Counted from the stretch's first letter, positions 34,101 to 42,114 are shown. The stretch: 64,000 nt of DNA from Olsenella intestinalis (GCF_023276655.1 NZ_JALGRK010000001.1:515501-579500); one strand, 5' to 3'. The notes: a model not told the origin generated them from the sequence alone. Numbers and translations: made by a program.

Positions 34101-35989
34101 TCGAGGGGCTCTGTGCCCCGGACGTCGACGCCTCCTCGCCGACGGGCGCACGCGAGGGCGTGGTCTGGGGCGAGGCCTCGTACTCCTTCGCCTCTCCGTC
34201 CGGCGACCCCTATGCGCCGGGCGATCTCGTCGGCTCCTACCGCATCACCCCTGCAGGGCTCGCGGCCGCCGACTACGACGTCTCGTTCGTTCCCGGAACA
34301 CTCTCCGTCGGCCCGCGCGAGGTCGCGCTCGCGTGGTCCGCGGATGATTCCCTCGAGTACAGCGGAGAGGAGCTCGCCTACGCCGGTGCCTCCGTCGACT
34401 CCGCGTCGGTGCTCTTTGGCGACGACGTGTCGGTCGGTCTGCAGGCGGGCAACCGCGCCGTGGGTGCGGGGTCCTACCTCGCCGTCGTCACGTCGCTTGC
34501 GGGCGCAGACGCCGCGAGCTACCGCCTTCCCGCTGACGCAACCCACGCTTGGGAGGTGCGCCGTGCCTCCAACGAGTGCGCGGTATCCGCGACGGGCTGG
34601 ACCTACGGCCAGGACCCGCGCCCGGCCGACGCCTCCGCCCGCTTCGGCTCGCCCGTCGTCGAGTACGCCCCGGCGGGCACCTCCGACTTCACGGCCGACC
34701 CGCCCACCCACGCCGGTTCCTACGTCGTCCGCGCCAGGGTCGCCGAGACCGCCGACTGGGAGGGCGCCGAGTCGACGACGTCCCTCGAGGTCTCCCGCGC
34801 CCAGCTCGTGGTCCGCGCCCTCGACCGCGTCGCCGACGAGCTCGGCGAGGTGCCGGCCACCGACTCGCCCGCCGAGGGCGTCGACTACCTGCTCGACGGA
34901 CTCATGCCCGGCGACTCCGTCGAGGTCTCGCTCTCCTACGGCAGGGGAGGGGAGGCGGCCGAGCCCACCACCGACGCGCCGGGCACCTGGGACGTGTTCT
35001 GCGCGGCCGACGCCGGCCCCGACTACGAGGTGACCTGCGAGGCCGCGGCGCTCACGGTGAGGCCGACCCGCTACGACCTGCGACTCATGGACGCAGATCG
35101 CGAGGTCGCCGCCATGCGCGTCGACCCGTCCGACCCCGCCCTGCTTCCCGCCGCGTCAGACCTCGGCCTCTCGCGGGAGGGCTGGGCCTTCGCCGGCTGG
35201 GCCGCCTCCGCGGACTCGCTCGAGACGTCCGTTCCCGACGGCGGCCTGCCGCCTGTGGCAGGGCCCGGCACCGCGGTCGAGCTGCATGCGCTGTGGTCGC
35301 GCCCGGTCGCCTTCCACGGTGCGGCCGAGGCGAGTGCTCCGCAGGCGGCCGACCTCTCCGCGCAGTCCGAGGGCGCGCTCGCGCCCCAGGCAGAGGGAGT
35401 GCTCACCCAGTACGCCAACGGCGGCGTGCTCGGTCCCGTCGACGCGCCCATGGTGGCCGCGCGCGAGGGCTGGGCCGCCTTCGGCTGGTCGTCCTCGCCC
35501 GACCCGGCCTCCGCTCTCGTTGCCACGCCGGGCGAGTCGTTCGTCCCCGAGGTGGCCGAGTTCTGGGCGATCCAATCCCGCGACGTGACCCTGTCCTTCG
35601 ACGGCGGCGAGGGCGCCGAGGGCACGCCCAGCCCCGCAACCGCGGAGCAGCTCCTCTCGGCTGCCGGCGCCGTGACCTCCGTCTCGCTCGCGACCCCCGA
35701 GGGCGCCCCGACGCGCGAGGGCTTCTCGCTCGCCGGCTGGGACGTGGACCGCAGCGTGGGCCATGTGGCGCCCGGAGGTGCGGCCGAGGTCGCACCCGCC
35801 GCGAGCGAGTCGGCCTCGTACGTGGCGCGCGCCGTCTGGGAGGAGCTGCCGGCGGGAGCCGAGCCCGCCCGCCGCGCGCCGCTCGCCGGCACCGGGGACG
35901 TGACGCCCTGGGCGAGCGCCCTCGTGGCGCTGATTGGGGGCGTCGCCTTCGTTGCGGCGGCGCTGCGCAGGCGGCGCCGGGTGCGCTAG
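28178..35989 (+). CDS. Giant sortase-anchored surface protein 3 (mosaic relative)
   Basis: 2603 residues from ATG 28178, chosen because it has the same GGAGGTACGTGCC leader as its neighbours (an ATG 15 nt upstream lacks a site). Signal peptide and the PAIDETLIAANG...FSVYAIVGE domain (to about 270) resemble proteins 1 and 2. The core differs: two or three InlB B-type repeats (GYALEGW, TFGGWF, TFVGWY) around an aromatic block, then from about 1150 a long series of MBG-like modules, each with C-S-x-T-Y-G-[DE] (ATYGDEAPADPG, TTYGENAVPAG, TTYGEGAPADPG) and a closing 'DYAITFLPGTLTV' strand. The anchor is LAGTG at 2569-2573, a hydrophobic helix and RRRRRVR. It is predicted to be exported and wall-linked; ligand unknown. 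Confidence 0.86.
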   Translation: MKRDTTTSRLLAAVLAVAMVASLWPQGAVRAADASPDPTAAEQATAAEPVPADEATPTADVTTTDDAQSPDDAQPADATDATAPAPDVSAAEKSAPPSEPAPADGTPAAAASPDPAAQPAALVDPSSATEPATPAAPAIDETLIAANGVVVEVHAPEGAFPEGTTLVVREADTPTAMAAADAAGITDGRAVDARAVDVSFVRDGRELEPAGGIPVRVSLRPISAVRGESFSAIHLRDDGTAEPVASATASRADFDATDFSVYAIVGEADNVNVFERVCVSFRAAGSVVSTQSVRLGDTLEAPIPPTASDADKIFDHWQVGSLDLTGYLGRALSVDDIHAIAAAGSAAFDGYNVAQVTAEASFSDARTVRFHQYPHADVEHQGVVASSMLAQSNGDGGYSVDLSTVTYSPISASASVQITKWELWSDGATEPSQSYGVDEKITVSGETDFYPHLAEGFWVYFDTGDAPRVGSEFFVDTGEGATVPVADLPEATYAGYALEGWFRTRTGDAETGYTYSDQVTEDLTLTSDITLYAKWVQSTSPFKVVRWVEGAEGGPGEGIYTFLDSTTIQGTTGATATVTRSGSNFNVAYGGTSSNYAVGRYDPVPEKSDASAVIENDGSTILNLYYSRRWWVIHFRSSSGGADLHVGKFKWGQYIADEMNASAYGNWYRGCNTHLRFLNGKSDLMYGLSGHISKYVEMPYSNDGTGTHYRNFPAGWETANLLEFYREASPGGAYDKQVTDSAGRSYNVKLYSSTTMAKDISLQFDNYTGYHAYRMNHKGGVRYIGDGDNGSQRMAAGTIYDVNGNKKNGVQVFYKLKTYSISFDTRGGEAIGARSIKFTYPIIDVMPDTTGMTKVGSYGETQTFGGWFESVADAEHAADHPEKSFDPAGKTMHAGNMVLYAGWIDPTFTVSFNSDGGTEVASQTGLKAGSFVAEPETPTKRVGGVDYTFVGWYEDAELTQPWNFTADTVTNKDLTLYAKWVKGREYSVTYHDGDASSTAPGTYRYGARVAVPPAPASAPADFLGWSMVRDDASRLVGQSFVIEHDTDLFAVFGDAPEGSGPAVTLHPNYPEGSAGEASPVTLRAERANAAVTLPSSVAGADAPGWHVVGWAAGAPAAEPDHASGESVAVASDTDLYAVWGRNQLSAELSASFAYDGAPHRPEPTVSGWDGSALERGRDYELSWSEDATSAGEKGVTVSGRGAYALSDPVTLAYEVVPRAVTLAAGGGSSRVGEPVAQVPWSVSSGSLVAAGDLGEVRATTAADGTAVGTWPTTVSFTPSPNYAVTTVDGTYRVSAATLSVTARGYSGTYDGASHAASATLSPAGTGARVWWSAEGPLTGSDFSSKGSLEPPSRSHAGSTTAWYWVEGTETHRPDPESQSGSVELSVAPAPLSARANDCSATYGDEAPADPGVTWIGFVAGEGPSSLSGSLSYSFASAAGESYRAGSPAAAYRVTPSGASSPDYAITFLPGTLTVGRRIAELSWPGPDALPYTGSPRACAAPSVANALAGDDVSVDVAGTASATHAGSYVAVASGLSGAAARNYRLPSTGLSHAWSVERAANSCTVAIDGWRYGEAPADPVCVAGFGASTASFEYAESADGPWSPTPPAHAGTHYVRAVVPGCADWDGATSAARAFRIARAPLTVRARDCSTTYGENAVPAGVDLIGLVAGDTPASVGTTTVTIAFNESADGTGAAYEAGFTAARIYYAVPSGLVAADYDVTYEAGTLTVNKRPARVAARDAQSKKGDGLAAVGWDAYGLAAGDGPEKVASFVRTWTDAVASTAGHYATYAGWAEGVTSHPDYELTFSEGTYTVTRGDVRVAASGWSGTYDGTDDGKAASVALSKSTGEAYPAGKARVLFSATIDFSSGEFLPVEDLATLATAEDVESDGFRAAWARLESAIDDHLAAGDVFETSPTFARAGDHPVHFLVVSEQDAPDVVCGAVSVAVARAALAARARDCSTTYGEGAPADPGYVLEGLCAPDVDASSPTGAREGVVWGEASYSFASPSGDPYAPGDLVGSYRITPAGLAAADYDVSFVPGTLSVGPREVALAWSADDSLEYSGEELAYAGASVDSASVLFGDDVSVGLQAGNRAVGAGSYLAVVTSLAGADAASYRLPADATHAWEVRRASNECAVSATGWTYGQDPRPADASARFGSPVVEYAPAGTSDFTADPPTHAGSYVVRARVAETADWEGAESTTSLEVSRAQLVVRALDRVADELGEVPATDSPAEGVDYLLDGLMPGDSVEVSLSYGRGGEAAEPTTDAPGTWDVFCAADAGPDYEVTCEAAALTVRPTRYDLRLMDADREVAAMRVDPSDPALLPAASDLGLSREGWAFAGWAASADSLETSVPDGGLPPVAGPGTAVELHALWSRPVAFHGAAEASAPQAADLSAQSEGALAPQAEGVLTQYANGGVLGPVDAPMVAAREGWAAFGWSSSPDPASALVATPGESFVPEVAEFWAIQSRDVTLSFDGGEGAEGTPSPATAEQLLSAAGAVTSVSLATPEGAPTREGFSLAGWDVDRSVGHVAPGGAAEVAPAASESASYVARAVWEELPAGAEPARRAPLAGTGDVTPWASALVALIGGVAFVAAALRRRRRVR

Positions 35990-36002
35990 GGGAGAGGGGC
36001 AG

Positions 36003-36011
36003 GCTCTTCTC
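36003..36011 (+). repeat. GCTCTTCTC motif, noncoding copy
   Basis: In the context GCAGGCTCTTCTCGGC, 14 nt after the stop of giant gene 3; same distance and flanks as the copy at 3824. Confidence 0.8.
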
Positions 36012-36031
36012 GGCTCATGAGGACTCCTTGT

Positions 36032-36067
36032 GGGCGCCCTCGACCGCACGCGCGGCCGGGGGCGCCC
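36032..36067 (+). terminator. Hairpin after giant gene 3
   Basis: GGGCGCCC at 36032-36039 and 36060-36067 with an inner CCG/CGG helix; no T-run. It precedes a TATACT -10-like hexamer (36083-36088) of the next gene. Confidence 0.5.
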
Positions 36068-36116
36068 GGATGTCTGGCTGGGTATACTGTCTGCAGGAAA
36101 CCGAGAGAGGGGCACG

Positions 36117-36395
36117 ATGTTCCACCATGACTTCAAGCCGCGCGGCGTGTGCTCGCGCGCGATTCACATCGACCTGGACGACGCGGGCGAGGTCGTCGAG
36201 GGCGTCACGTTTGACGGCGGCTGCAACGGCAACCTCAAGGCGATCGGCCTGCTGATCGAGGGGCGTCCCGTGGACGAGGTCGTCGAGGTGCTCGCGGGCA
36301 ACACCTGCGGGCCGCGCAAGACGTCGTGCGCCGACCAGCTGACGCTGGGCCTTCGCGAGGCGCAGGAGGCGCTGCGCGCGGGGGCGGGGGCCTAG
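36117..36395 (+). CDS. TSCPD-domain protein
   Basis: 92 residues; ATG 36117 follows GAGAGGGG. It contains GVCSRAIHIDLD, the central TFDGGCNGNLKAIGLLI and the C-terminal NTCGPRKTSCADQL, the Cys-rich pattern of the small TSCPD family, which also occurs as the tail of some ribonucleotide reductases. The conserved cysteines suggest metal or redox binding; the biological role of the stand-alone form is not established. It ends 1 nt before the next start, so it is translationally linked to the lipoprotein. Confidence 0.85.
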   Translation: MFHHDFKPRGVCSRAIHIDLDDAGEVVEGVTFDGGCNGNLKAIGLLIEGRPVDEVVEVLAGNTCGPRKTSCADQLTLGLREAQEALRAGAGA

Positions 36396-36396
36396 C

Positions 36397-37671
36397 ATGG
36401 GGCTCCTTCGCGACCTGCGAGAAGGACGTGGCGCGAGGCTCGCGAACGCGGGCGGGCGGCACACCGTCACGCGCCGCGGGCTCATCAAGGGGACGGCGGC
36501 CGTGGGCGCCACCGCCGCCGTGGCGAGCGTGCTGGCGGGCTGCCGCTCGAGCGACGAGGGCGCCAACGAGCCCGTGATGGTCGATTCGAGCGCCGCCGAC
36601 TACGTGATCGACCCCAACACCAACGAGAGCCGCTTCGACTCCAAGGAGAGCAGCCTCTCGCCGGCCTACACCTGGGACATCGCGCTCGGGAGCGTGCTGC
36701 ACCCCACGAGCGACTCGACGTGGATCCCCATGACGTGCGCCGGTTCGAGCGCCATGCCGATGGTCAGGGCGTCGGCGCTCTCGATCACGACGGGCGCCGT
36801 TGTGGACGTGGTCGCCACGCCGCACACCGAGCCTGCCGACAACGTGGTCATCTACGACGTGCGCTGCTCCGACAGCGTCTACGCCTGGGCCGAGCTCAAC
36901 CTGCTGACGCGCGCCTGGCGCCTGTACGCCGCGCGCTTCGAGGGCGGCGAGATCACCGGCTCGACCACGACCCTCTGGGAGGCCAGCGCCGACTACGACC
37001 CGCCGCGCTTCGCGGTCGCGGGCACGCTCGTCATCTGGTACGTGATGCCGAGCGCCTCGGGCGGCAAGTCCGGCGAGCGCTCCTTCTGCTACCAGTGGCG
37101 CGTGGGCGACGACAAGGCGCACGCCGTGATCGACTCGCCGGGCCGCTTCGCCGGCTCGCCCGCCCCGTCGGGCTCGACCGTCACGGTGGTGCCGCGCGTC
37201 AACTCCGACTCGGGCGTCTTCTACGGCATCACGGCGCTCTCGCTCGACAACCTCTCGAACCAGGTCGACCAGCTCGTACTTCCGGCCACGGTCAAGCCGC
37301 TCTCGGCGGTGCGCATGGGCGAGAAGTTCGCCTTCTCGATCGAGGCCAACTACGCCACCGGCGGCCTGCTCGGGCAGATGGGCACCTACATCGGGTCCTC
37401 CGACGGCAAGTTCGTCGCGCTGTCGCGCGAGCCCTTTGCCGACGTGTCGGGCAAGGACGGGCTCTACTTCGTCAAGAGCTCGACGTCCTACTTCGTGATC
37501 GACACGAAGGAGCGCTCCTACCAGGTGCTTGCCGCCCAGAACCGCAGCGTCGACTACGGCGAGTACCCCGCCTCGGTGGGCGAGGGCTCTCTGTTCGTGA
37601 CGTACTCCACCGTCAAGCACGAGTCGACGGGACGGCCGACGTCGGTCACGGTCCGCGCCTTCGCCCTGTAG
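36397..37671 (+). CDS. Tat-exported lipoprotein, function unknown
   Basis: 424 residues. The N-terminus has TVTRRGLIKGTAA (twin-arginine signal) and then ASVLAGC, a lipobox with the lipid-bearing Cys near residue 49. The mature part is rich in beta segments spaced like propeller blades (VVIYDVRCSDSVYAWAEL, TLVIWYVMPS, TYIGSSDGKFVALS), resembling WD40/PD40-type surface sensors, though no exact family is recognised. It would fold in the cytoplasm, cross by Tat and stay membrane-anchored. It overlaps functionally with the TSCPD gene only by position (1-nt gap). Confidence 0.75.
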   Translation: MGLLRDLREGRGARLANAGGRHTVTRRGLIKGTAAVGATAAVASVLAGCRSSDEGANEPVMVDSSAADYVIDPNTNESRFDSKESSLSPAYTWDIALGSVLHPTSDSTWIPMTCAGSSAMPMVRASALSITTGAVVDVVATPHTEPADNVVIYDVRCSDSVYAWAELNLLTRAWRLYAARFEGGEITGSTTTLWEASADYDPPRFAVAGTLVIWYVMPSASGGKSGERSFCYQWRVGDDKAHAVIDSPGRFAGSPAPSGSTVTVVPRVNSDSGVFYGITALSLDNLSNQVDQLVLPATVKPLSAVRMGEKFAFSIEANYATGGLLGQMGTYIGSSDGKFVALSREPFADVSGKDGLYFVKSSTSYFVIDTKERSYQVLAAQNRSVDYGEYPASVGEGSLFVTYSTVKHESTGRPTSVTVRAFAL

Positions 37672-37675
37672 GCAC

Positions 37676-37707
37676 GCTCTTCTCGCCTGCGAGGGACGCT
37701 CTTCTCG
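37676..37707 (+). repeat. Two GCTCTTCTCG motif copies 22 bp apart
   Basis: GCTCTTCTCG at 37676-37685 and 37698-37707, starting 5 nt after the lipoprotein stop. The rest of the gap (37708-37894) holds an AT-rich patch with possible -10 elements and a hairpin (37798-37816). Confidence 0.8.
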
Positions 37708-37797
37708 CCCGCGCGGGGCCCTGACCTGACCGTGCGTGGTTTTTTCGGACTTACTATGGAAATATCGCGCTACAGTGTGTATGTTTGGATAGTTTGC

Positions 37798-37816
37798 CCG
37801 TGTGCGTGGCACACGG
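37798..37816 (+). promoter_or_regulatory. Hairpin in the leader of the response regulator gene
   Basis: CCGTGTGC-GTG-GCACACGG, 8 bp perfect. It sits about 80 bp upstream of the start; possible leader structure or dyad operator. Confidence 0.4.
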
Positions 37817-37894
37817 CGCCTAGACGGTCGTCCCGTGTCGCACGCGTCCGCCTTGGGGCTTTCTGCGTGTGACTGCTGATAGGAGGGAGTGCCG

Positions 37895-38614
37895 ATGTCA
37901 TCGGACGAGAAGCGAATTCTGCTGGTTGAGGACGAGAAGACGATCCGCGACGCGGTCGCGGCCTACCTCGAGCGCGAAGGCTACATCGTTCGCGGCGTCG
38001 GCGACGGCCAGAGCGCCCTCGAGGAGTTCGAGAAGCACTCCTTCGACCTGATCATTCTCGACCTCATGCTCCCCAAGCTCTCCGGCGAGCGCGTCTGCCG
38101 CGCCGTTCGCGAGACGTCGAACGTGCCCATCATCATGCTGACCGCCAAGGGCGAGGTCGAGGACCGCATCATCGGCCTCGAGCTCGGCGCCGACGACTAC
38201 CTGATCAAGCCCTTCAGCCCGCGCGAGCTCGTGGCCCGCGTGCGTGCTCTTCTCCGCCGCGCCCACACCGAGAGCGAGCCGGTGCTCGAGGTCCTGGACT
38301 TCGGCGACCTCGTGATCGACATCTCCGGCCACAAGGTCACGGTCGAGGGCACCGAGATCGACCTCACGGCGTCCGAGTTCAAGCTGCTCACCACCCTCGC
38401 GCGCTACCCGGGCCGCGTCTACACGCGCATGGAGCTCGTCGAGAAGGTCCTCGGCTACGACTTCGAGGGCTACGAGCGCACCATCGACTCGCACGTCAAG
38501 AACCTGCGCGCCAAGCTCGGCGACGACCCGCGCAACCCGCGCTGGCTCTACACCGTCCACGGCGTTGGCTACCGCTTCGAGTCGGCCAACAAGAACGAGG
38601 CCGAGGGCAAGTAG
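37895..38614 (+). CDS. OmpR-family response regulator
   Basis: 239 residues. ATG 37895 is chosen because AGGAGGG (37881-37887) is at the right distance; a GTG 6 nt earlier would sit on it. The receiver domain has ILLVEDEKTIR, the phospho-acceptor in LIILDLMLP, MLTAKG and LIKPFSPRE. The C-terminal winged helix (DLTASEFKLLTTLARYPG ... DSHVKNLRAKLGDD ... VHGVGYRF) binds DNA. It is followed after 74 bp by its likely partner kinase; an inverted repeat (38614-38657) lies between them. Confidence 0.95.
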   Translation: MSSDEKRILLVEDEKTIRDAVAAYLEREGYIVRGVGDGQSALEEFEKHSFDLIILDLMLPKLSGERVCRAVRETSNVPIIMLTAKGEVEDRIIGLELGADDYLIKPFSPRELVARVRALLRRAHTESEPVLEVLDFGDLVIDISGHKVTVEGTEIDLTASEFKLLTTLARYPGRVYTRMELVEKVLGYDFEGYERTIDSHVKNLRAKLGDDPRNPRWLYTVHGVGYRFESANKNEAEGK

Positions 38615-38657
38615 GCCCGACGCTCGCACAACGCAAGACCAGATGGGGCGTCGGGCC
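38614..38657 (+). other. Intercistronic inverted repeat
   Basis: GGCCCGACGC pairs with GCGTCGGGCC across a 24-nt loop, between the response regulator stop and the kinase start. It may lower kinase expression relative to the regulator. Confidence 0.4.
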
Positions 38658-38688
38658 AGGTCCGGCGCCCTCTTAGTAGGGGGTACCT

Positions 38689-40239
38689 GTGGCGTTCTAC
38701 ATCGACGAGGCGATGCGCTCCTATGACGAGCAGATCGGCCATGGCGGCAGCGACTCGAGCAAGGCCTCGTTCAACACGCTGCGCCGCGACTCCTCGCCGG
38801 TGCGTCCGGCCAAGACCTTTGCCGGCCGCACCGCGCTCTACTTCGCGCTCACGGCGATCATGTGCGTGGGTGTCTTCTCGCTCGTGCTTGCCACCATCTG
38901 GGAGCAGGAGTTCCAGGGCTACACCCGCCAGAACATGCAGCGCCTCGCCCAGCAGGCGTCTATCTCGCTCGCCTCGGCCTACGGTGACGTGGGTGGCTGG
39001 ACGGAGGGCGTCATCTCGTCGGGACGTGCCATCACGGAGCCCTACCCCGGCATGGGCATGCTGATCCTCGACGGGTCGGGCAACGTCATCTACCGCGACC
39101 CGAACGCCACCATCGCCGACGACCAGGAGGACGGAGAGCGCAAGTTCCCGGGCTCGGGCTCGGAGGTGCTCGTCTCGTCCGAGATCTACTCGTCCGGCGG
39201 CGTCAAGATCGGCACCGTCCGGCTCTGGTCGTTCGAGGCCGACACGCTCTTCACGAAGGCCGACCTCGCCTTCCGCAAGAACTCCTACTACGGCATGGGC
39301 CTGGCCGCGATCATCGCGATCGGCCTCGCCTCGGTCATCGGGTTCGCCGCCTCCCGCTCGCTCACGCGACCGCTCTCGAAGGTGACCTCGACGGCCAACG
39401 ACATCCGCAACGGCAACCTCACCGCCCGCACGGGCCTTACGGGCGACGACGAGATCGGCCGCCTCGGCGAGACCTTCGACTCCATGGCCTCCGAGCTCGA
39501 GCGCGACATTAAGTTCGAGCACCGCCTCACCTCCGACGTCGCGCACGAGCTGCGCACGCCGCTCATGGCGATGCAGGCCACGGTCGAGGCCATGCAGGAC
39601 GGCGTCATGCCGGCGAGCAACGAGAACTTCGAGGTCGTTGCCAGCGAGGTCAGGCGCCTCTCCCGTCTCGTCGACGCGATGCTGCACCTCTCGCGCGTCG
39701 AGAACAACAACGACTTCAAGACCGAGCGCACCGAGATGGTCTACGTCGTGAAGAGCCTCGTCGCCATGCAGGAGCAGCTCTTCGCCGACCGCGACCTGCG
39801 CCTGCGCTTCGACGACAAGATCCCGTCGCACGAGCTCTACGCCGACGTGAACCCCGACCTCATCCGCGAGGCCATCACGAACATCATGTCGAACGCCATG
39901 CGCTACACCCCCGAGGGCGGCTGGGTCATCGTGACGCTCGACCGAAACCGCACCGAGATGATCATCTCGGTGCGCGACACCGGCATCGGCATCGCTAAGG
40001 AGGACATCCCGCGCATCTTCTCGCGCTTCTGGCGCTCCGACGCCAGCCGCGAGCGCGTGTCCGGCGGCCTCGGCGTCGGCCTCGCCCTCACCAAGGAAAT
40101 CGTCGACAAGCACAACGGTTCGATCAACGTCGAGAGCGAGCTGGGCAAGGGCACGACCTTCACCCTTCGCATCCCCCTGAGCCGCAAGCGCACCTCCGCG
40201 ACGACCCGCGACGCCTCCGGCGAGGAGCTCATCGGCTAG
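38689..40239 (+). CDS. Sensor histidine kinase (HAMP, HisKA, HATPase)
   Basis: 516 residues, GTG start at 38689 with AGGGGG upstream. It has about 50 cytoplasmic residues, TM1 near 48-72, an extracytoplasmic sensor of about 130 residues, TM2 near 205-222, HAMP (RSLTRPLSKVTSTANDI), the phospho-acceptor His286 in DVAHELRTPL, the N-box NIMSNAMRYTPEGG, DTGIGIAKED and GGLGVGLALTKEIV. It autophosphorylates and should pass phosphate to the regulator upstream. The stimulus is unknown; the sensor loop has no recognisable domain. A hairpin follows at 40244-40269. Confidence 0.95.
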   Translation: MAFYIDEAMRSYDEQIGHGGSDSSKASFNTLRRDSSPVRPAKTFAGRTALYFALTAIMCVGVFSLVLATIWEQEFQGYTRQNMQRLAQQASISLASAYGDVGGWTEGVISSGRAITEPYPGMGMLILDGSGNVIYRDPNATIADDQEDGERKFPGSGSEVLVSSEIYSSGGVKIGTVRLWSFEADTLFTKADLAFRKNSYYGMGLAAIIAIGLASVIGFAASRSLTRPLSKVTSTANDIRNGNLTARTGLTGDDEIGRLGETFDSMASELERDIKFEHRLTSDVAHELRTPLMAMQATVEAMQDGVMPASNENFEVVASEVRRLSRLVDAMLHLSRVENNNDFKTERTEMVYVVKSLVAMQEQLFADRDLRLRFDDKIPSHELYADVNPDLIREAITNIMSNAMRYTPEGGWVIVTLDRNRTEMIISVRDTGIGIAKEDIPRIFSRFWRSDASRERVSGGLGVGLALTKEIVDKHNGSINVESELGKGTTFTLRIPLSRKRTSATTRDASGEELIG

Positions 40240-40243
40240 AGCT

Positions 40244-40269
40244 GCAGCCCGAGCGGGCCTCGGGGCTGC
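40244..40269 (+). terminator. Hairpin after the two-component operon
   Basis: GCAGCCCGAG pairs with CTCGGGGCTGC (one bulge); no immediate T-run. Confidence 0.5.
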
Positions 40270-40441
40270 CCTGCGCGCACGCCCTTGGCTTCCCGTTCTT
40301 TTCTTTACATGCATGTATCCTCAGCTGCGGCGCCGTGCTCATACACTACAATCTACCTTGCTGTGTCGCGAGGGCTGGCTGCCGCCCGGCAGTGCGGGCC
40401 TCGCGAGAGCGACGGTTACATCCACGAGGGGAGAGACCAAC

Positions 40442-41326
40442 ATGGGAGCCATGGAGCTCAGGCCCGATTCGCACGGCAAGGTCCGCGACATCTACGATTG
40501 CGGCGACAGCCTGCTGATGGTCGCAAGCGACCGCATCAGCGCGTTCGACTACATCCTGCCTGACGAGATTCCGAGCAAGGGCGAGGTCCTCACGCGCGTG
40601 TCGGCCTTCTGGTTCGAGAAGTTCGCCGACATCATCCCTAACCACCTCATCACCATGGACGTCTCGGAGTACCCGGAGGAGTACCAGCGCTACGCCACCT
40701 ACCTGGCCGGCCGCTCCATGCTCGTCAAGAAGGCCGAGCCGCTGCCCATCGAGTGCATCGTCCGCGGCTACCTCACCGGCTCCGGCAAGAAGACCTACGA
40801 CGTCGACCGCACGGTCTGCGGCATCACCCTGCCCGACGGCCTGACCGAGGCCTCCAAGATCGCCGAGCCGATCTTCACCCCGTCCACCAAGGCCGAGCTC
40901 GGCGACCACGACGAGAACATCTCGTTCGAACGCTGCTGCGACATCGTCGGCCGCGACATGGCCGAGCAGCTCCGCGACGCGTCGCTCAGGATCTACGCCG
41001 CCGCGGCCGACTACGCCGCCACCCGTGGCATCATCATCGCCGACACCAAGTTCGAGTTCGGCCTCATCGACGGCCAGCTCACGCTCATCGACGAGTGCCT
41101 CACGCCCGACTCCAGCCGCTTCTGGCCGGCCGAGGGCTACGCGCCCGGCCACGTCCAGCCGAGCTACGACAAGCAGTTCGTCCGCGACTGGCTCAAGGCG
41201 AACTGGGACATGGTCGGCGAGCCGCCGCACCTCCCGGCTGATATCATTAAGGGTACGTCCGAGCGCTACCAGGAGGCGTTCGAGATCATCTGCGCCAAGC
41301 CGTTCGCCCCGATGGGCGCGCGCTAG
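40442..41326 (+). CDS. purC: Phosphoribosylaminoimidazole-succinocarboxamide synthase
   Basis: Adds aspartate to CAIR to make SAICAR, the substrate of PurB encoded upstream. 294 residues, normal for the longer PurC form. ATG 40442 follows GAGGGGAGAG. Family segments are GKVRDIYDCGDSLLMVASDRISAFD near the start, IVRGYLTGSGKK, IADTKFEFG and LIDECLTPDSSRFWP. The 202-bp upstream gap holds a TACAAT hexamer (40347-40352) and a 10-bp palindrome ACATGCATGT (40307-40316) that could be a regulator site. A membrane protein gene follows after 48 bp. Confidence 0.96.
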   Translation: MGAMELRPDSHGKVRDIYDCGDSLLMVASDRISAFDYILPDEIPSKGEVLTRVSAFWFEKFADIIPNHLITMDVSEYPEEYQRYATYLAGRSMLVKKAEPLPIECIVRGYLTGSGKKTYDVDRTVCGITLPDGLTEASKIAEPIFTPSTKAELGDHDENISFERCCDIVGRDMAEQLRDASLRIYAAAADYAATRGIIIADTKFEFGLIDGQLTLIDECLTPDSSRFWPAEGYAPGHVQPSYDKQFVRDWLKANWDMVGEPPHLPADIIKGTSERYQEAFEIICAKPFAPMGAR

Positions 41327-41374
41327 CGCTTGCAAGAAGGCCCATGTACGCGGGCCCGAACTAGAAGGAGAACC

Positions 41375-42052
41375 ATGTCGCTCATTGACACCATCAACGG
41401 TGCGAAGAAGGAGGCGGAGGCCAACTCCGTCCGCACCGACAAGGGCGCCGACGCCAACGACGACGCCAAGAAGCCCCGCAATAACAAGCGCTCCGCCGCC
41501 GGCGCCAAGCCCGCCCGCGAGGCCGCGGCCGGCGTCCGCGTCGCCAAGTCCGGGTCCCACTCGTCCGGCAAGCCCGCGAGCGAGATGACCAAGGAGGAGA
41601 AGAAGGCGGCACGCCGAGAAGAGCGTGACGCCGCGGACCGCCGCGCAGCCGCGCAGCGCGCCCTCCTCAACCAGATGCCCGGCTACAAGAAGACCCAGCG
41701 CGTCTGGTGGATCCTCCTCGGCATCGGCCTGGTCGCCACCCTCATCAGCTGGCTCATGGGCCAGTACATCCCCACGGCGCTCTCCAACCCGACCTCGCCC
41801 GAGGGCATCGTCATGATCGCGCTCATGGTCCTGGCCTACGTCGTGATCATCGCCGCCTTCATCTACGACTGGCGTACCGTGCGCCCCATGCGCAAGGCCG
41901 CCGACGCCCAGGCCAACTCCCTCACCGACAAGAAGATCAACCAGGTGCTGCGCAACGAGGCAGACGAGGCCGCCCGCAAGCAGTCCGAGAAGGACAAGGC
42001 CAAGGCCGCCCGCCGTGGCTCCAAGTCGCAGAGGCACGAGCAGCACAAGTAG
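41375..42052 (+). CDS. Small membrane protein with charged tails, unknown
   Basis: 225 residues from ATG 41375 (GAAGGAG at 41364-41370). The first 110 residues are charged and low-complexity (KKEAEANS, SEMTKEEKKAARREERD); two hydrophobic segments lie near 112-130 (VWWILLGIGLVATLISWLMG) and 147-168; the tail is strongly basic (SEKDKAKAARRGSKSQRH). No domain is recognised; similar two-helix proteins with basic tails are common hypothetical proteins in actinobacteria. It is probably expressed with purC because of the short gap. Confidence 0.8.
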   Translation: MSLIDTINGAKKEAEANSVRTDKGADANDDAKKPRNNKRSAAGAKPAREAAAGVRVAKSGSHSSGKPASEMTKEEKKAARREERDAADRRAAAQRALLNQMPGYKKTQRVWWILLGIGLVATLISWLMGQYIPTALSNPTSPEGIVMIALMVLAYVVIIAAFIYDWRTVRPMRKAADAQANSLTDKKINQVLRNEADEAARKQSEKDKAKAARRGSKSQRHEQHK

Positions 42053-42114
42053 CCAATTCGGCTCACTCACCCGCGCATGCACGCGAAACTCTGGTGCATG
42101 CCGTGGGGGAGTGA

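Noticed and set aside
28178-35989. CRISPR-like or minisatellite repeats in the giant genes
   Set aside because: Repeats are protein-module repeats of differing sequence, not short identical units with spacers.
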